DNA of 64,000 bases, from the NCBI RefSeq assembly GCF_001437435.1, contig NZ_JQCB01000001.1:184102-248101 (forward strand), in the 5' to 3' direction. Positions 48,799-58,025 of the stretch are shown piece by piece (the stretch's first letter is position 1; every line of letters begins with the position of its first letter). The notes below the pieces were generated by a model, which was not told where the DNA came from, did no database searches, and was given only the letters and a program-made list of their open reading frames with translations. The translations under genes were made by a program, and so were the position numbers. The stretch comes from Furfurilactobacillus siliginis. GTDB taxonomy: Bacteria > Bacillota > Bacilli > Lactobacillales > Lactobacillaceae.

Positions 48799-50094
48799 TT
48801 ATTTAGATTGATCTGCTAGCTGCGTGTTACTTTCGCTAAGCGTGATGTCTCCTGACTTAAGCTCACCATCACGGTAATACTTCACGGAAACTTTATCACC
48901 GACCTTATGATCGTACAAGACATCCCGTAAGTCTGCTTGCGAACTAACCTTCTTACCATCAATCTCGGTAATCACATCATACTTCTTTAAATCAGCCTTC
49001 TGAGCAGCTGAACCATCATAGATTTTCATCAAAACCACACCGCCGGTTACACTGCTTGGCAGCTTCAATGTATCTTTTTGGCTATTGCTATCAACATTCG
49101 ATAAATCAACTAAACCAACACCTAATGCTGGACGAACGACTTTACCGTTCGTAATCAATTGATTAATGATGGAAACCACTTCATTAGAAGGAATGGCAAA
49201 ACCGATACCTTCAACAGAAGTTCCGTTACCAGAGGACGCCAACTTCATCGAGTTAATCCCGATTACTTGTCCGGCCAAGTTAACCAAAGCACCACCAGAG
49301 TTCCCAGGGTTAATGGCAGCATCCGTTTGAATGACTGTGGCATCCCCTGTTTGCTTACCTGATTCGTCGTTTACAGGCACGGTCCGTTTCTTCGCGGAGA
49401 TAATCCCTTGCGTAACCGATGTCGCGTACTCTGATCCTAATGGTGAACCGATGGCCAGGACAGATTGCCCTGCTTGAATGGCTGAGGAATCTCCGAACTG
49501 CGCTACGGTCTTAATGTTGTCGGAATCAACGCGAATGACGGCTAAATCTGTCGTCGCATCAGAGCCAACCAGTTTCCCACTAACCTTTTTCCCGTTACTT
49601 AAGATGATTTCTAACGCACTGGAACCAGAAACAACGTGATTATTCGTCACGATGTAAGCATCTTTGCCTGACTTCTTATAAACAACACCAGAACCTTCGC
49701 TCGCCGTTTGCAAACTGTTGCTATCACTGTCACTCGATTTTTCTGACGACTGACCACCGCCGCCAAAGATACCGTACAAGCCATCACTACCACTACTATT
49801 AGATGACTGCTTTTGCATATTCACAACAGATACCACGGCACCTTTTACATTACTAAACGCCTTGGTCGCATCAGAGTTCGTTTTCACGGTCACATTTGAT
49901 ACTTTGGTCGTACCATTTTTATAAGATGTATCACCGTTATTATGGTTTAACGCAGACGCACCACCATAGGCAATACCACCACCAAGTAAACCGGCTACTA
50001 AGCCGACTACGGCAACTTTGATCAGACCTTTATTTTTACCTGGGCGCTTTGGTTCCTGCCCTGGCATTTGATTATTCGTATTGTTATAGTCCAT
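48799..50094 (-). CDS. htrA: Serine protease HtrA (DegP-like), membrane-anchored
   Basis: Surface quality-control protease. After a short cytosolic basic segment there is one membrane anchor (about residues 25-45) and a Ser/Asn-rich linker. A trypsin-like domain follows, with His in IVTNNHVVS, Asp in TTDLAVIRV and Ser in NPGNSGGAL, and then one PDZ domain (about 325-415). The frame is open to an ATG at 50118, but that ATG abuts the GAGGAGG site. The ATG at 50094 is 22 bases away, with a small GCGG/CCGC hairpin between that would bring the two to normal spacing. Usually linked to walJ, here separated by a 6-kb cassette. Confidence 0.93.
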   Translation of the reverse strand: MDYNNTNNQMPGQEPKRPGKNKGLIKVAVVGLVAGLLGGGIAYGGASALNHNNGDTSYKNGTTKVSNVTVKTNSDATKAFSNVKGAVVSVVNMQKQSSNSSGSDGLYGIFGGGGQSSEKSSDSDSNSLQTASEGSGVVYKKSGKDAYIVTNNHVVSGSSALEIILSNGKKVSGKLVGSDATTDLAVIRVDSDNIKTVAQFGDSSAIQAGQSVLAIGSPLGSEYATSVTQGIISAKKRTVPVNDESGKQTGDATVIQTDAAINPGNSGGALVNLAGQVIGINSMKLASSGNGTSVEGIGFAIPSNEVVSIINQLITNGKVVRPALGVGLVDLSNVDSNSQKDTLKLPSSVTGGVVLMKIYDGSAAQKADLKKYDVITEIDGKKVSSQADLRDVLYDHKVGDKVSVKYYRDGELKSGDITLSESNTQLADQSK

Positions 50095-50220
50095 AAACAC
50101 TTGCGGAAAATCCCGCATCCTCCTCGTTGTTTAATCAACTCATTGTTTCCATTATACATGGCGAACTTAAAGTCGGCTTAAACCGTGCCCTTTAACAGAC
50201 ATTTTTTTGAGTAGGCAGTA

Positions 50221-50236
50221 CGTTTCACGTGAAACT
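50221..50236. promoter_or_regulatory. parS-like site 6
   Basis: CGTTTCACGTGAAACT: the 14-bp core GTTTCACGTGAAAC is a perfect palindrome, only the outermost bases differ from consensus. It overlaps the stop codon of the ABM-domain gene at 50235. Confidence 0.8.
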
Positions 50237-50531
50237 AGGCATCCTTTGGCAATTCACGAAAGACTTTCACGTCCATTTCACCATTTAATAATGGGTCAAC
50301 ATCCTTCAAGAAGGTCGTAAAGTGAACTGCCTCATGATGCGCATCTAGACCAGCTTGATCAACATACTGTTCAACAAACATAAATGTTCCGGCTTGTTCA
50401 ACAGACTGGTACATGTCGTAGCGCAAATTACCGCCTTCCGTTCGTGTACCATCAATCAGTTGCTTGGCGAGTTTTAAATATTCTTGAACCGCCGACTCTT
50501 TAACAAATACTGTTGCATTAATCGTAATCAT
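50235..50531 (-). CDS. Antibiotic biosynthesis monooxygenase (ABM) domain protein, copy 2
   Basis: A 98-residue single ABM domain, a dimeric ferredoxin-like fold often used for quinol or quinone oxidation without a cofactor. Family features are the TVFVKESAVQEYL start, EGGNLRYDMYQS near residue 33 and FVEQYVDQAGLDAHH near 52. It is about half identical by eye to its neighbour at 50543, so the pair arose by duplication. Last gene of the SDR-ABM-ABM operon; ribosome binding site AGGAGG. Confidence 0.87.
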   Translation of the reverse strand: MITINATVFVKESAVQEYLKLAKQLIDGTRTEGGNLRYDMYQSVEQAGTFMFVEQYVDQAGLDAHHEAVHFTTFLKDVDPLLNGEMDVKVFRELPKDA

Positions 50532-50542
50532 GTTACTTCCTC

Positions 50543-50839
50543 CTAGTTTGTGGCACCTTCGCCATCAAAGATCATGACATCCATCGGTGCATTTGTGATT
50601 GGCGCAAGCGCCCTTAAAAATTCTTGAAAATGCACACTATCACGATGCGCGATAATCGCTGCTTGATCTGCGTAAACTTCAACGAATACAAAGTCACTGG
50701 CACAATCTGTACTGTGATATAAATCAAATCGCGCGTTTCCACTTTCAGCACGAGCGGCTGGTATTAAAGCATGCGCAGCAGTCATAAACTGTGCTTCCTG
50801 ACCAGGTTGTACATGAACGGTTGCATCTACTGTCTTCAT
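50543..50839 (-). CDS. Antibiotic biosynthesis monooxygenase (ABM) domain protein, copy 1
   Basis: A 98-residue ABM-domain protein with ESGNARFDLYHS and FVFVEVYADQAAIIAHR, matching the same blocks in the downstream copy. The ATG at 50839 has AGGAGG at nine bases; an in-frame GTG two codons earlier is too close to it. Lies 13 bp after the SDR. Together the three genes suggest quinone or electrophile detoxification (inference from family and HxlR neighbour). Confidence 0.87.
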   Translation of the reverse strand: MKTVDATVHVQPGQEAQFMTAAHALIPAARAESGNARFDLYHSTDCASDFVFVEVYADQAAIIAHRDSVHFQEFLRALAPITNAPMDVMIFDGEGATN

Positions 50840-50852
50840 TTCCACTTTCCTC

Positions 50853-51602
50853 CTAGTAATCGCGCTGTGCCGTTGCTCGCAGAATCACTTCATTGATGCC
50901 AACATGCGTCGGAGTATCAATACTGTAGATAACTGCTTGAGCAACATCACTAGCTGTGAGTCCTTCATCCTGTTCACTTTTTAAAACAGCGGCTCGTAAT
51001 GCTGGATCAGAAATGGTCTGCGCTAAACCAGTTTGGGCGTGCCCTGGGGAAATCAACGTTGACTTGATGTTATGACCAACTTCTTCAACACGTAATCCTT
51101 CCATGACTGCTCGCATCGCGTATTTAGTTGCCGAATAGACCGCAGAGCCAGCGCCAACGAAATGTCCCGCAACCGAATCCGTTGTGATAATTTGCCCGCC
51201 GTCCTGTGCCTCCATCAATGGTAAGACTGCTTTAATTCCATACAGCGCGCCACGCAGATTGATATCAATCATTGCGTCCCACTCACTGACTTTCCCATCA
51301 CGCAAAGGTGAAACGGGCATTAAACCAGCGTTATTAAAGAGCACATCAATCCGCGTAAATCGTTGTTTCGCAAACGCAATGAGCGCTTCAACTGAACTCA
51401 ACTTGGTCACATCAGTAACTTTATACGCTACCTCAGCACCAAATGTTTGAGTTAGCTCATCAGCTAGGTCACGCAATGCGTCCTCTCGTCGCGCAGCCAA
51501 AACGATCTTTGCTTGGCGCTTGGCCAATTGACGGGCAGTTTCTTTACCAATCCCACTTGATGCTCCGGTAATGACGACGACTTTTCCGTGAATGTTATCC
51601 AT
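50853..51602 (-). CDS. Short-chain dehydrogenase/reductase
   Basis: A 249-residue classical SDR: TGASSGIGKETARQ cofactor loop, NNAGLMP, catalytic Ser in TTDSVAGH near residue 140 and YSATK near residue 152. It looks NADP-dependent because of the AARREDAL basic patch after the second strand. The ATG at 51602 has AAGGAGG; ten upstream codons are dropped. Divergent from an HxlR gene across repeated GCACTTT boxes, and first gene of the operon with two ABM proteins. Confidence 0.92.
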   Translation of the reverse strand: MDNIHGKVVVITGASSGIGKETARQLAKRQAKIVLAARREDALRDLADELTQTFGAEVAYKVTDVTKLSSVEALIAFAKQRFTRIDVLFNNAGLMPVSPLRDGKVSEWDAMIDINLRGALYGIKAVLPLMEAQDGGQIITTDSVAGHFVGAGSAVYSATKYAMRAVMEGLRVEEVGHNIKSTLISPGHAQTGLAQTISDPALRAAVLKSEQDEGLTASDVAQAVIYSIDTPTHVGINEVILRATAQRDY

Positions 51603-51668
51603 TGTGTAATGCCTCCTTGTCCTTAATGACAAGACTCAGTTTACAAGGATTTCATCGACAAACAATTA

Positions 51669-51703
51669 CGCACTTTGACCTAACTAACGTACTTTCAAGT
51701 AAG
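51669..51703. promoter_or_regulatory. HxlR-type operator candidates
   Basis: CGCACTTTGACCTAAC at 51669-51684 and CGTACTTTCAAGTAAG at 51688-51703, adjacent and in the same orientation, in the gap between the SDR operon and hxlR. Both resemble the boxes at 7268 and 56071. Confidence 0.5.
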
Positions 51704-51804
51704 TCTTTCGCCATCATTGACGTTACCCGCCCCAATCTTTTTTAATTTATTTTCTCGGGCAGATGGTGTAGCATTCTTTCCAGAACATTAAAGGGGAATC
51801 CACC

Positions 51805-52185
51805 ATGAGTGAAACAGAGACAATCTATAAAAACGGTGTCCAAGCGACGTTAGCGGTAATGGGTAACAAATGGAAGCCGCTTATTTTATGTCACTTAGGC
51901 CACGGTCCCTTACGGACTGCCGACATTCGCCGGAACGTGACCGGTATTTCGCCCAAGGTCCTCACGGAACAACTGCGCGAACTTGAAACAGATGGAATCA
52001 TTACCCGAAAAGTCTTTAATGAGGTGCCACCGCACGTTGAATACTCGATTACAGAGTATGGCAAGACGTTAAACGGTGTCTTAATCGCTATGTCCGAATG
52101 GGGCGAGGATCGCATCAAGGTTCTAAAAGCACAGGGGCAAAATGCGAGTCTGTTATTTCCCGATCACGAAGGTTATGAAAACTAG
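51805..52185 (+). CDS. HxlR-family transcriptional regulator
   Basis: A 126-residue winged-helix protein with NKWKPLILCHLGHGPLRTADIRR, the recognition region KVLTEQLRELETDGI and the wing PPHVEYSITEYG. Cys29 corresponds to Cys26 of the two other full-length paralogues. The ATG has AAAGGGG. Divergent from the SDR-ABM-ABM operon with shared boxes between, so it is the likely regulator of that operon. A terminator follows. Confidence 0.92.
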   Translation: MSETETIYKNGVQATLAVMGNKWKPLILCHLGHGPLRTADIRRNVTGISPKVLTEQLRELETDGIITRKVFNEVPPHVEYSITEYGKTLNGVLIAMSEWGEDRIKVLKAQGQNASLLFPDHEGYEN

Positions 52186-52194
52186 CTTAGACAC

Positions 52195-52229
52195 AAAAAG
52201 GATTGTCGATTTTGATCGACAATCCTTTT
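52195..52229. terminator. Bidirectional terminator
   Basis: AAAAGGATTGTCGAT pairs perfectly with ATCGACAATCCTTTT. Shared by hxlR and the convergent glcU. Confidence 0.93.
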
Positions 52230-52241
52230 AATTTACGTTAA

Positions 52242-53111
52242 TTATGCCGCCATGTTCCCAATCACAATGCCACCGACAACGACTAATACGAGCCCAATCA
52301 CAGTCCATACTAATCCGCGTGGTGTCCGTCGTTCATGCAACACGACGATGCCGCCAATCGTTGCTAAAACAACGTTCATTTGTGACAACGTGAAGCCAGT
52401 TGCGACTCCATTTCGCTGTGCAGAAATCAGGTACGTTAGCGCAGCAATTGAAAATACTAATCCATCCAGTAAGCTTAGCCAAGTAACTTTTTCACTCAAG
52501 ACTTTTGGACCAGCCGTGAATAACGCTAACAACAACGCCATTAACGCCATCCCCAAACCTTGTGGTAAAAATCCTTGCCAACCTGAAACATTAGCCAATC
52601 GCGGTAGTGCTGAATAAGCAACGTATCCAATCGTCGACAAAACAAAGATGGCAACCGTTGGCCATACCGACTGTGTACGTGCTTCATTACCACGTTTCTT
52701 GCCATCTAAAGTTGTCAATACAATACCAACCACGATGATGACCAAAGCGATAAAACCAACTAAGCGTTCAACGGAACCACCCCATTCGCCAAAGGCTAAG
52801 ACACCAAGTAATGATGTCCCAACTAACTGTAGGCCAGTTGAAATTGGCATCGCCTTTGACACACCAACACGTTGAAAGGCCATGTACTGCAGGTACTGTC
52901 CTACTGCCCAGGCAGCACCAGACAATACCGTCAGCCAAAACTGACCAGTCGTCGTAGTTGGCCGCATAAATAACCACACGATAATAGAAACTAAGAACGT
53001 CCCAAAAGTCGTTCCTAAAATCTGGTTAACTGGTCGTCCGCCAACTTTGGTCACCACAATGGGTAAAATCCCCCATGCGATGGCCGGAATTAAACCAATA
53101 ATAATGTTCAT
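52242..53111 (-). CDS. glcU: Glucose uptake protein, GRP family (GlcU-like)
   Basis: A 289-residue membrane protein with ten hydrophobic segments of the glucose/ribose porter (drug/metabolite transporter) family. The N-terminus LIPAIAWGILPIVVTKVGG and internal AWAVGQYLQYMAFQRVGVSKAMPISTG are GlcU signatures. It is downstream of a Bacillus-type glucose dehydrogenase gene, the same pairing as the Bacillus gdh-glcU operon, which supports glucose as substrate. The ATG at 53111 has GGAGG. Confidence 0.9.
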   Translation of the reverse strand: MNIIIGLIPAIAWGILPIVVTKVGGRPVNQILGTTFGTFLVSIIVWLFMRPTTTTGQFWLTVLSGAAWAVGQYLQYMAFQRVGVSKAMPISTGLQLVGTSLLGVLAFGEWGGSVERLVGFIALVIIVVGIVLTTLDGKKRGNEARTQSVWPTVAIFVLSTIGYVAYSALPRLANVSGWQGFLPQGLGMALMALLLALFTAGPKVLSEKVTWLSLLDGLVFSIAALTYLISAQRNGVATGFTLSQMNVVLATIGGIVVLHERRTPRGLVWTVIGLVLVVVGGIVIGNMAA

Positions 53112-53137
53112 TTTAGCCTCCAATGGTTAGTCGATGA

Positions 53138-53941
<804 letters not shown>

Positions 53942-55129
53942 TTACATTTTCTTTTCAAAGCCTTCCATTGGCGCCACAGAGTTCGTGTAGTCAACGATTG
54001 GCTCAGGATCATCAGTAAAGTGCATCACGGAATAGAAGGCACCCTTCAAGTAGTGTTGCATAGCCACTGGAATGGCGAGTTCGCTCATTTCAAATGGTGA
54101 AATCTTGTAGCGAACACTAGCGGCATCGTCACTGGTAACCTTTTGATACCAGTGTGGTTCGCGGATCATTTCACGTCCGATAGCCGCGAAACTAGCGCCT
54201 TCGTTCAGGACCTTTTCAGCATCTTCTGGCCGTTCAATTGACCCAACACTGATCAGTGGCTTCCGGTCCGCTAATTGCTTCAAAATCTTAGTCAAAATAG
54301 GTTCTGTATCGTTCTTATCGTTTAATGATGTCCGCCATGCGGAACCCATTGACGTGTGTAAGTAATCCACATCCGACGTTGCCAAATTTTCAACGAAAGC
54401 TAGCGTATCGGCTAAGCGAATTCCTGGCTCTTCCAGCTCCTCAGGTGAAATCCGGTAACCAAGTAAAAACTCACCGTTCGTTTCCTGGGCAATAACATCA
54501 TGGACTTTAGCAATAACTGCATTGGCAAACCCCATCCGTGCTTGCTGATCGCCACCCCATTTATCATCACGACGATTTGAATGTGGTGAATAGAACTGTT
54601 GCAGCAAGTAAGTGTTGGCACCATGTAATTCAACGCCATCAAAACCAGCTTGAATTGCACGCTTTGTTGCTGCACCAAAGGCTTCAATAATGTCATCGAC
54701 CTCTGCTGCCGTTAACGCTCGTGGTGTTTCGGCGTCTGCAGGGCGATTTGGTTTCACAGCACTGGCACTCACTGTTTGCTCACCGCGAAGGATCTGCGAA
54801 TTTGATTTCCGCCCTGCATGGAAAATCTGAAGAATCGCCTTTGTTCCATTGCGCTTAATGCCCCGCGCTAATTCAGCTAAACCTTCAATGTCACTGTCAT
54901 CTGCAATTGACAGTTCACCTTCAAATCCCTTACCACCATCAACAACATTGGCAACTTCAGCCACGATCATGCCGACGCCACCGGCACGTAAGCGGTAGTA
55001 ATCAACTTCCTCATTAGTCACGTGACCATCGTAGTAACTCGACATCGTAGTTGTCGGTGCCATCACAATTCTATTTTTAATCGTGACGCCATTGGCAAAC
55101 GTGTAGGGTGCTTCAAATTTATAAGTCAT
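53942..55129 (-). CDS. NADH:flavin oxidoreductase / Old Yellow Enzyme family
   Basis: A 395-residue FMN-dependent TIM-barrel enzyme that reduces activated alkenes or related electrophiles. It has NRIVMAPTTT near residue 20, GMIVAEVANV, the active-site VELHGANTYLLQQF (His-Gly-Ala-Asn) near residue 175, SPHSNRRDDKWGG and GREMIREPHW near the phosphate site. The ATG at 55129 has AAGGAAGG; 37 upstream codons in frame are dropped. First gene of the OYE-gdh-glcU operon, next to HxlR-like regulators; needs FMN from the riboflavin pathway. Confidence 0.93.
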   Translation of the reverse strand: MTYKFEAPYTFANGVTIKNRIVMAPTTTMSSYYDGHVTNEEVDYYRLRAGGVGMIVAEVANVVDGGKGFEGELSIADDSDIEGLAELARGIKRNGTKAILQIFHAGRKSNSQILRGEQTVSASAVKPNRPADAETPRALTAAEVDDIIEAFGAATKRAIQAGFDGVELHGANTYLLQQFYSPHSNRRDDKWGGDQQARMGFANAVIAKVHDVIAQETNGEFLLGYRISPEELEEPGIRLADTLAFVENLATSDVDYLHTSMGSAWRTSLNDKNDTEPILTKILKQLADRKPLISVGSIERPEDAEKVLNEGASFAAIGREMIREPHWYQKVTSDDAASVRYKISPFEMSELAIPVAMQHYLKGAFYSVMHFTDDPEPIVDYTNSVAPMEGFEKKM

Positions 55130-55194
55130 GGTAAACCTTCCTTTTCTCAGTTGATGAATCATAGTGTACAAGCGGTTGCGCAAACAGAAAATAA

Positions 55195-55210
55195 GGCACT
55201 TTTTTGTTCC
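55195..55210. promoter_or_regulatory. HxlR-type operator candidate before the OYE operon
   Basis: GGCACTTTTTTGTTCC, sharing GGCACTTTT with the boxes at 7268 and 56071; the stem at 55582-55597 on the other side of the regulator gene reads GGCACTTATTTGTGCC. Confidence 0.4.
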
Positions 55211-55211
55211 C

Positions 55212-55523
55212 TTACCTTTTCTTTGAGGATTGATGTTCACCCCATTGCGACATGCTGCTGATCACGTCTTGCAATGACCGGCCTAATCCAGTTAGCCGAC
55301 AGTACACGCCATGAGCACGACAGATACCGACTGATACAACACCCTGCCGCCATAATGTCATGACTCGCCATACAAACTGGCTAGGTGTTTGCACTGGTAA
55401 AAGCTGATACATCGTACAAAGACTCTTTGGCCCCGTCAGTAAATCCGCCACAATCAATGGTTTACTCGTATCATTTAAAAGTTGCAGCGTAACCTCTAAC
55501 CCGGTTGGCTTTGTTTGCATCAT
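55212..55523 (-). CDS. Divergent HxlR-like regulator
   Basis: A 103-residue protein that follows the HxlR plan in reduced form: LEVTLQLLNDTSKPLIVADLLTGPKSL where relatives have the GKWKP-LILCHL block, then a wing-like region and LTGLGRSLQDVISSMSQWGEHQ as the C-terminal helix. The Trp, the Cys and the recognition-helix consensus (KVLTEQLREL) are missing, so DNA binding may be altered. Eighty bp upstream of the OYE gene on the same strand. GGAGG precedes the tandem ATGATG start. Confidence 0.7.
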   Translation of the reverse strand: MMQTKPTGLEVTLQLLNDTSKPLIVADLLTGPKSLCTMYQLLPVQTPSQFVWRVMTLWRQGVVSVGICRAHGVYCRLTGLGRSLQDVISSMSQWGEHQSSKKR

Positions 55524-55572
55524 TGACCGCCTCCTTAATTGATAAGATGTAGTCTACGAGAGCTGAAGACAC

Positions 55573-55605
55573 AAAAAAAGAAGGCACTTATTTGTGCCTT
55601 CTTCG
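55573..55605 (-). terminator. Terminator after the second HxlR gene
   Basis: Minus-strand GAAGGCACAAATAAGTGCCTTC hairpin (GAAGGCAC with GTGCCTTC) followed by seven T residues. Its stem also resembles the GGCACTT operator box. Confidence 0.85.
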
Positions 55606-55614
55606 AAACATTCA

Positions 55615-56007
55615 TTAACTTGCCGGACTTAATAGATCGTTATAGCCACTATGATCAGCATTCAAAACAGTCGCAGGTTCCCCCGCTTCATTTAACTGCT
55701 CAATGCGCTGTTCACCCCATTCAGACATCTGAACTAGAATCTGCCCCAACGTCCGACCAAACGGTGTCAGCTCATACGTTACACAAAATGGTGCTTTGGT
55801 GCCATGAACAGAGCGTGTGATAATGTCATCACTTTCAAGTTCACGTAATTGCTGTGTTAAAACCTTTTGTGTGATGTTCGGAATGTCGCGACGCAGTTCA
55901 CTACTACGCTGTGTGTGCTTACCTAAATGGCATAGGATAATTGGCTTCCATTTCCCACCAATCACTTCAAGTGTTGCCTCAACGCCAATGTTATACGTCT
56001 TTGCCAC
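55615..56007 (-). CDS. HxlR-family transcriptional regulator
   Basis: A 130-residue HxlR protein with GGKWKPIILCHLGKHTQRSSELRR, the KVLTQQLRELESDDI recognition region and Cys26 at the conserved position. Very close in its N-terminus to the regulator at 7302 (YNIGVEATLEVI against YNVGVEATLEVI). The GTG at 56007 has GAGGGGG seven bases upstream. A GGCACTTTTCGGTAAC box lies 64-79 bp upstream of it, suggesting autoregulation; the OYE operon is another likely target. Confidence 0.92.
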   Translation of the reverse strand: MAKTYNIGVEATLEVIGGKWKPIILCHLGKHTQRSSELRRDIPNITQKVLTQQLRELESDDIITRSVHGTKAPFCVTYELTPFGRTLGQILVQMSEWGEQRIEQLNEAGEPATVLNADHSGYNDLLSPAS

Positions 56008-56070
56008 AATTATGCCCCCTCGATAATTTATGATAACCATCATAATCACCACAACTATCTTTGGCTAGTA

Positions 56071-56086
56071 GGCACTTTTCGGTAAC
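56071..56086. promoter_or_regulatory. HxlR-type operator candidate
   Basis: GGCACTTTTCGGTAAC upstream of the hxlR gene at 55615-56007, matching 14 of 16 bases of the box at 7268-7283. Confidence 0.45.
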
Positions 56087-56101
56087 TGATACGAAACGAC
56101 C

Positions 56102-56148
56102 AAAAACGCGGTAATCAGCGAAAGATAAACTTTCGGAGATCACCGCGT
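56102..56148 (-). terminator. Terminator after walJ
   Basis: Minus-strand stem ACGCGGTGATC with GATTACCGCGT, with an inner GAAAG/CTTTC pair, then TTTTT. It ends the wal operon, with parS-like site 7 inside the transcript's 3' end. Confidence 0.88.
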
Positions 56149-56154
56149 CTGGTA

Positions 56155-56170
56155 TGTTTCACATGAAACA
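56155..56170. promoter_or_regulatory. parS-like site 7
   Basis: TGTTTCACATGAAACA, same sequence as sites 4 and 5, touching the walJ stop codon. Confidence 0.72.
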
Positions 56171-57007
56171 TTATAGTGTCATCAAATCAGTAGCTGAATC
56201 TGGCTCTGTATCAAAGATATGGAAGTCATGCTCCACACCAAAATCATGTTCTTGCATCATTGAGGCCACCGTTAAGTGTGCCAAACTTTGCATGTTATTC
56301 TCCTGACTTAAATGCCCCAGGAAAATCCGTTTCGTGTTGTTACCGACAACTTGCATTAAGGCGTTGGCGCCATCCTCGTTCGATAAATGCCCAGTATCGC
56401 CTAAGATTCGTTGCTTCAACGACCATGGATAAGCGCCCATCCGCAGCATTTCCATATCATGATTACATTCAAATAAATACGCATCTGCATTTTTAATTAC
56501 GCCAGCCATGCGTTCAGACACATAGCCAGTATCTGTCAAGACAACGAAGGATTTACCATCATGATGTAATTCATAGAATTGTGGATCAACCGCATCATGC
56601 GAAACTGGAAAACTCTGCACATCCAGGTCACCTAACGATTGAATTTCGCCGGCTTCTAACGAAAATTTTTGATCAAGGGGGATTTTACCAACCTTATCGT
56701 TGATTGCATCCCAGGTTTTTTCATTGGCGTACACATTGATGCCATACTTACGAGCCAAAACACCGACGCCCTTTGCATGATCAGTATGTTCATGGGTCAC
56801 AAACAGACTGTCGACATCGTTTAAATCCCGACCGATTTGCTGCATCAATCCAGCAATCTTTTTTCCAGACAAACCGGCATCAATTAGCACCTTGTGCGTC
56901 GGTGTCTCAATGTACGTCGTGTTTCCCGTACTGCCGCTGGCCAACACACTAATTTTCATGGCGTCAGTTGCTACCGTTCCAGTTTGGTGATTACTTAAAT
57001 CAATCAA
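56171..57007 (-). CDS. walJ: WalJ (YycJ) metallo-beta-lactamase fold protein
   Basis: Metallohydrolase of the wal operon, linked in other Firmicutes to cell-wall and replication coordination, possibly as a nuclease. The metal motif HEHTDHAKG is at about residue 75, with the SVLASGSTGN start of the core and a His in FLGHLSQENN near the end. Start choice: the TTG at 57007 has GGAG eight bases upstream. The ATG at 56959, directly before KISVLASGS, lacks a good site. A terminator-like hairpin between yycI and this gene (57041-57082) could reduce its expression. Confidence 0.9.
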   Translation of the reverse strand: MIDLSNHQTGTVATDAMKISVLASGSTGNTTYIETPTHKVLIDAGLSGKKIAGLMQQIGRDLNDVDSLFVTHEHTDHAKGVGVLARKYGINVYANEKTWDAINDKVGKIPLDQKFSLEAGEIQSLGDLDVQSFPVSHDAVDPQFYELHHDGKSFVVLTDTGYVSERMAGVIKNADAYLFECNHDMEMLRMGAYPWSLKQRILGDTGHLSNEDGANALMQVVGNNTKRIFLGHLSQENNMQSLAHLTVASMMQEHDFGVEHDFHIFDTEPDSATDLMTL

Positions 57008-57040
57008 AAGGCCATCTCCGTTTGCTTTACCCAAGTATAT

Positions 57041-57082
57041 AAAAACTACCACTCATCTTAACATGAAAACGAGTGGTAGTTT
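57041..57082 (-). terminator. Terminator-like hairpin between yycI and walJ
   Basis: Minus-strand AACTACCACTC pairs with GAGTGGTAGTT, followed by TTTTTAT. It lies inside the canonical operon and may be partial or imply a separate walJ promoter. Confidence 0.8.
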
Positions 57083-57099
57083 AGAACTTGGATTTGAAA

Positions 57100-58011
57100 T
57101 TAGTTGCCTGAACTTGTGACGGTGAGGTTCTCATCATCATTTGTACCAGAATTCTTGGTTTGATCAGTAGCTGTCCCTGCATCCTTATTTACTTGTGTGG
57201 TAGAGTCTGTAGACTTCATCACGGCTCCAGTAAAGGCATTCACGCGTTTAATTACCACATTATCAGAACTCTTGGATTTAAGCGCAATAAACCACGTTGG
57301 CACATACACATTGTTGTCTGAAACCCGTAAGAGCCGCGAGTAGGAAAGTTTCGACCACAGTACCTTGGTATTATTTGGCAGTTCATTATATTGATACAAC
57401 CAAATCAATGCCTTCTGCTGACTGATTGTGGTCGTCTTTTCGCGCAATGTTTCGGGCTTAGTCACATATGTTTGTGTGTAACTCAATACCTGATTGCGTG
57501 CTCCCACTCGAAAACGCAATTGTGCCGATGGTGCCAAAATCGTTCCCGATGGTACTTTTTGAACATAAACGACTTCATTTGCGGCGACCTTTGACAACTC
57601 GGGACTGTACACATATTCATTCCCGGCAATGACATTTGCGCCACTCTTGACGAAGCGGTTCAACTGCTTTTCAGGGTGCGTTTGTCCGACCGTTAGTGTC
57701 TGGTGCAGATAACTGGTCAGCTCGACAGTGTTATACCGAACGTCTTGATAAGTCAGATTTTCAGCGTTGGCACGTAAATGAGGCAACCCTGTTTTCGTTG
57801 AAACATAGTAGCCCTCACCTTCCTTACTAGAAGGGGCTGTAAACGTAATCCCGTCGTTGCGCATTTCTCGTAAAACTGTTGTCGCTGAGTTTGTGCTTCG
57901 TGGTGCCGATTTTGTGACAGTTGAATCGCTTTGCTGCCATGACGCGAATAAAAAGACATCAATCGCCACAAAGGCAATCAAAAATATCCACTGAATGCGA
58001 CGAAAATCCAT
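57100..58011 (-). CDS. yycI: WalK regulator YycI
   Basis: Membrane-anchored negative regulator of the WalK sensor. The 303-residue protein has a short cytosolic start (MDFRRIQW), one membrane segment (about residues 8-25) and an extracellular YycI domain. The C-terminus carries a low-complexity Thr/Asn/Asp tail of about 30 residues not seen in all relatives. Follows yycH by 14 bp with an AGGAGG-type site. Confidence 0.94.
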   Translation of the reverse strand: MDFRRIQWIFLIAFVAIDVFLFASWQQSDSTVTKSAPRSTNSATTVLREMRNDGITFTAPSSKEGEGYYVSTKTGLPHLRANAENLTYQDVRYNTVELTSYLHQTLTVGQTHPEKQLNRFVKSGANVIAGNEYVYSPELSKVAANEVVYVQKVPSGTILAPSAQLRFRVGARNQVLSYTQTYVTKPETLREKTTTISQQKALIWLYQYNELPNNTKVLWSKLSYSRLLRVSDNNVYVPTWFIALKSKSSDNVVIKRVNAFTGAVMKSTDSTTQVNKDAGTATDQTKNSGTNDDENLTVTSSGN

Positions 58012-58025
58012 CGAACCCCTCCTTT

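Noticed and set aside
48047-48800. Calling the DnaA-box cluster oriC
   Set aside because: dnaA and dnaN are not visible and the wal/rlmH/htrA context is usually tens of kb from oriC in lactobacilli; the cluster alone is not proof.
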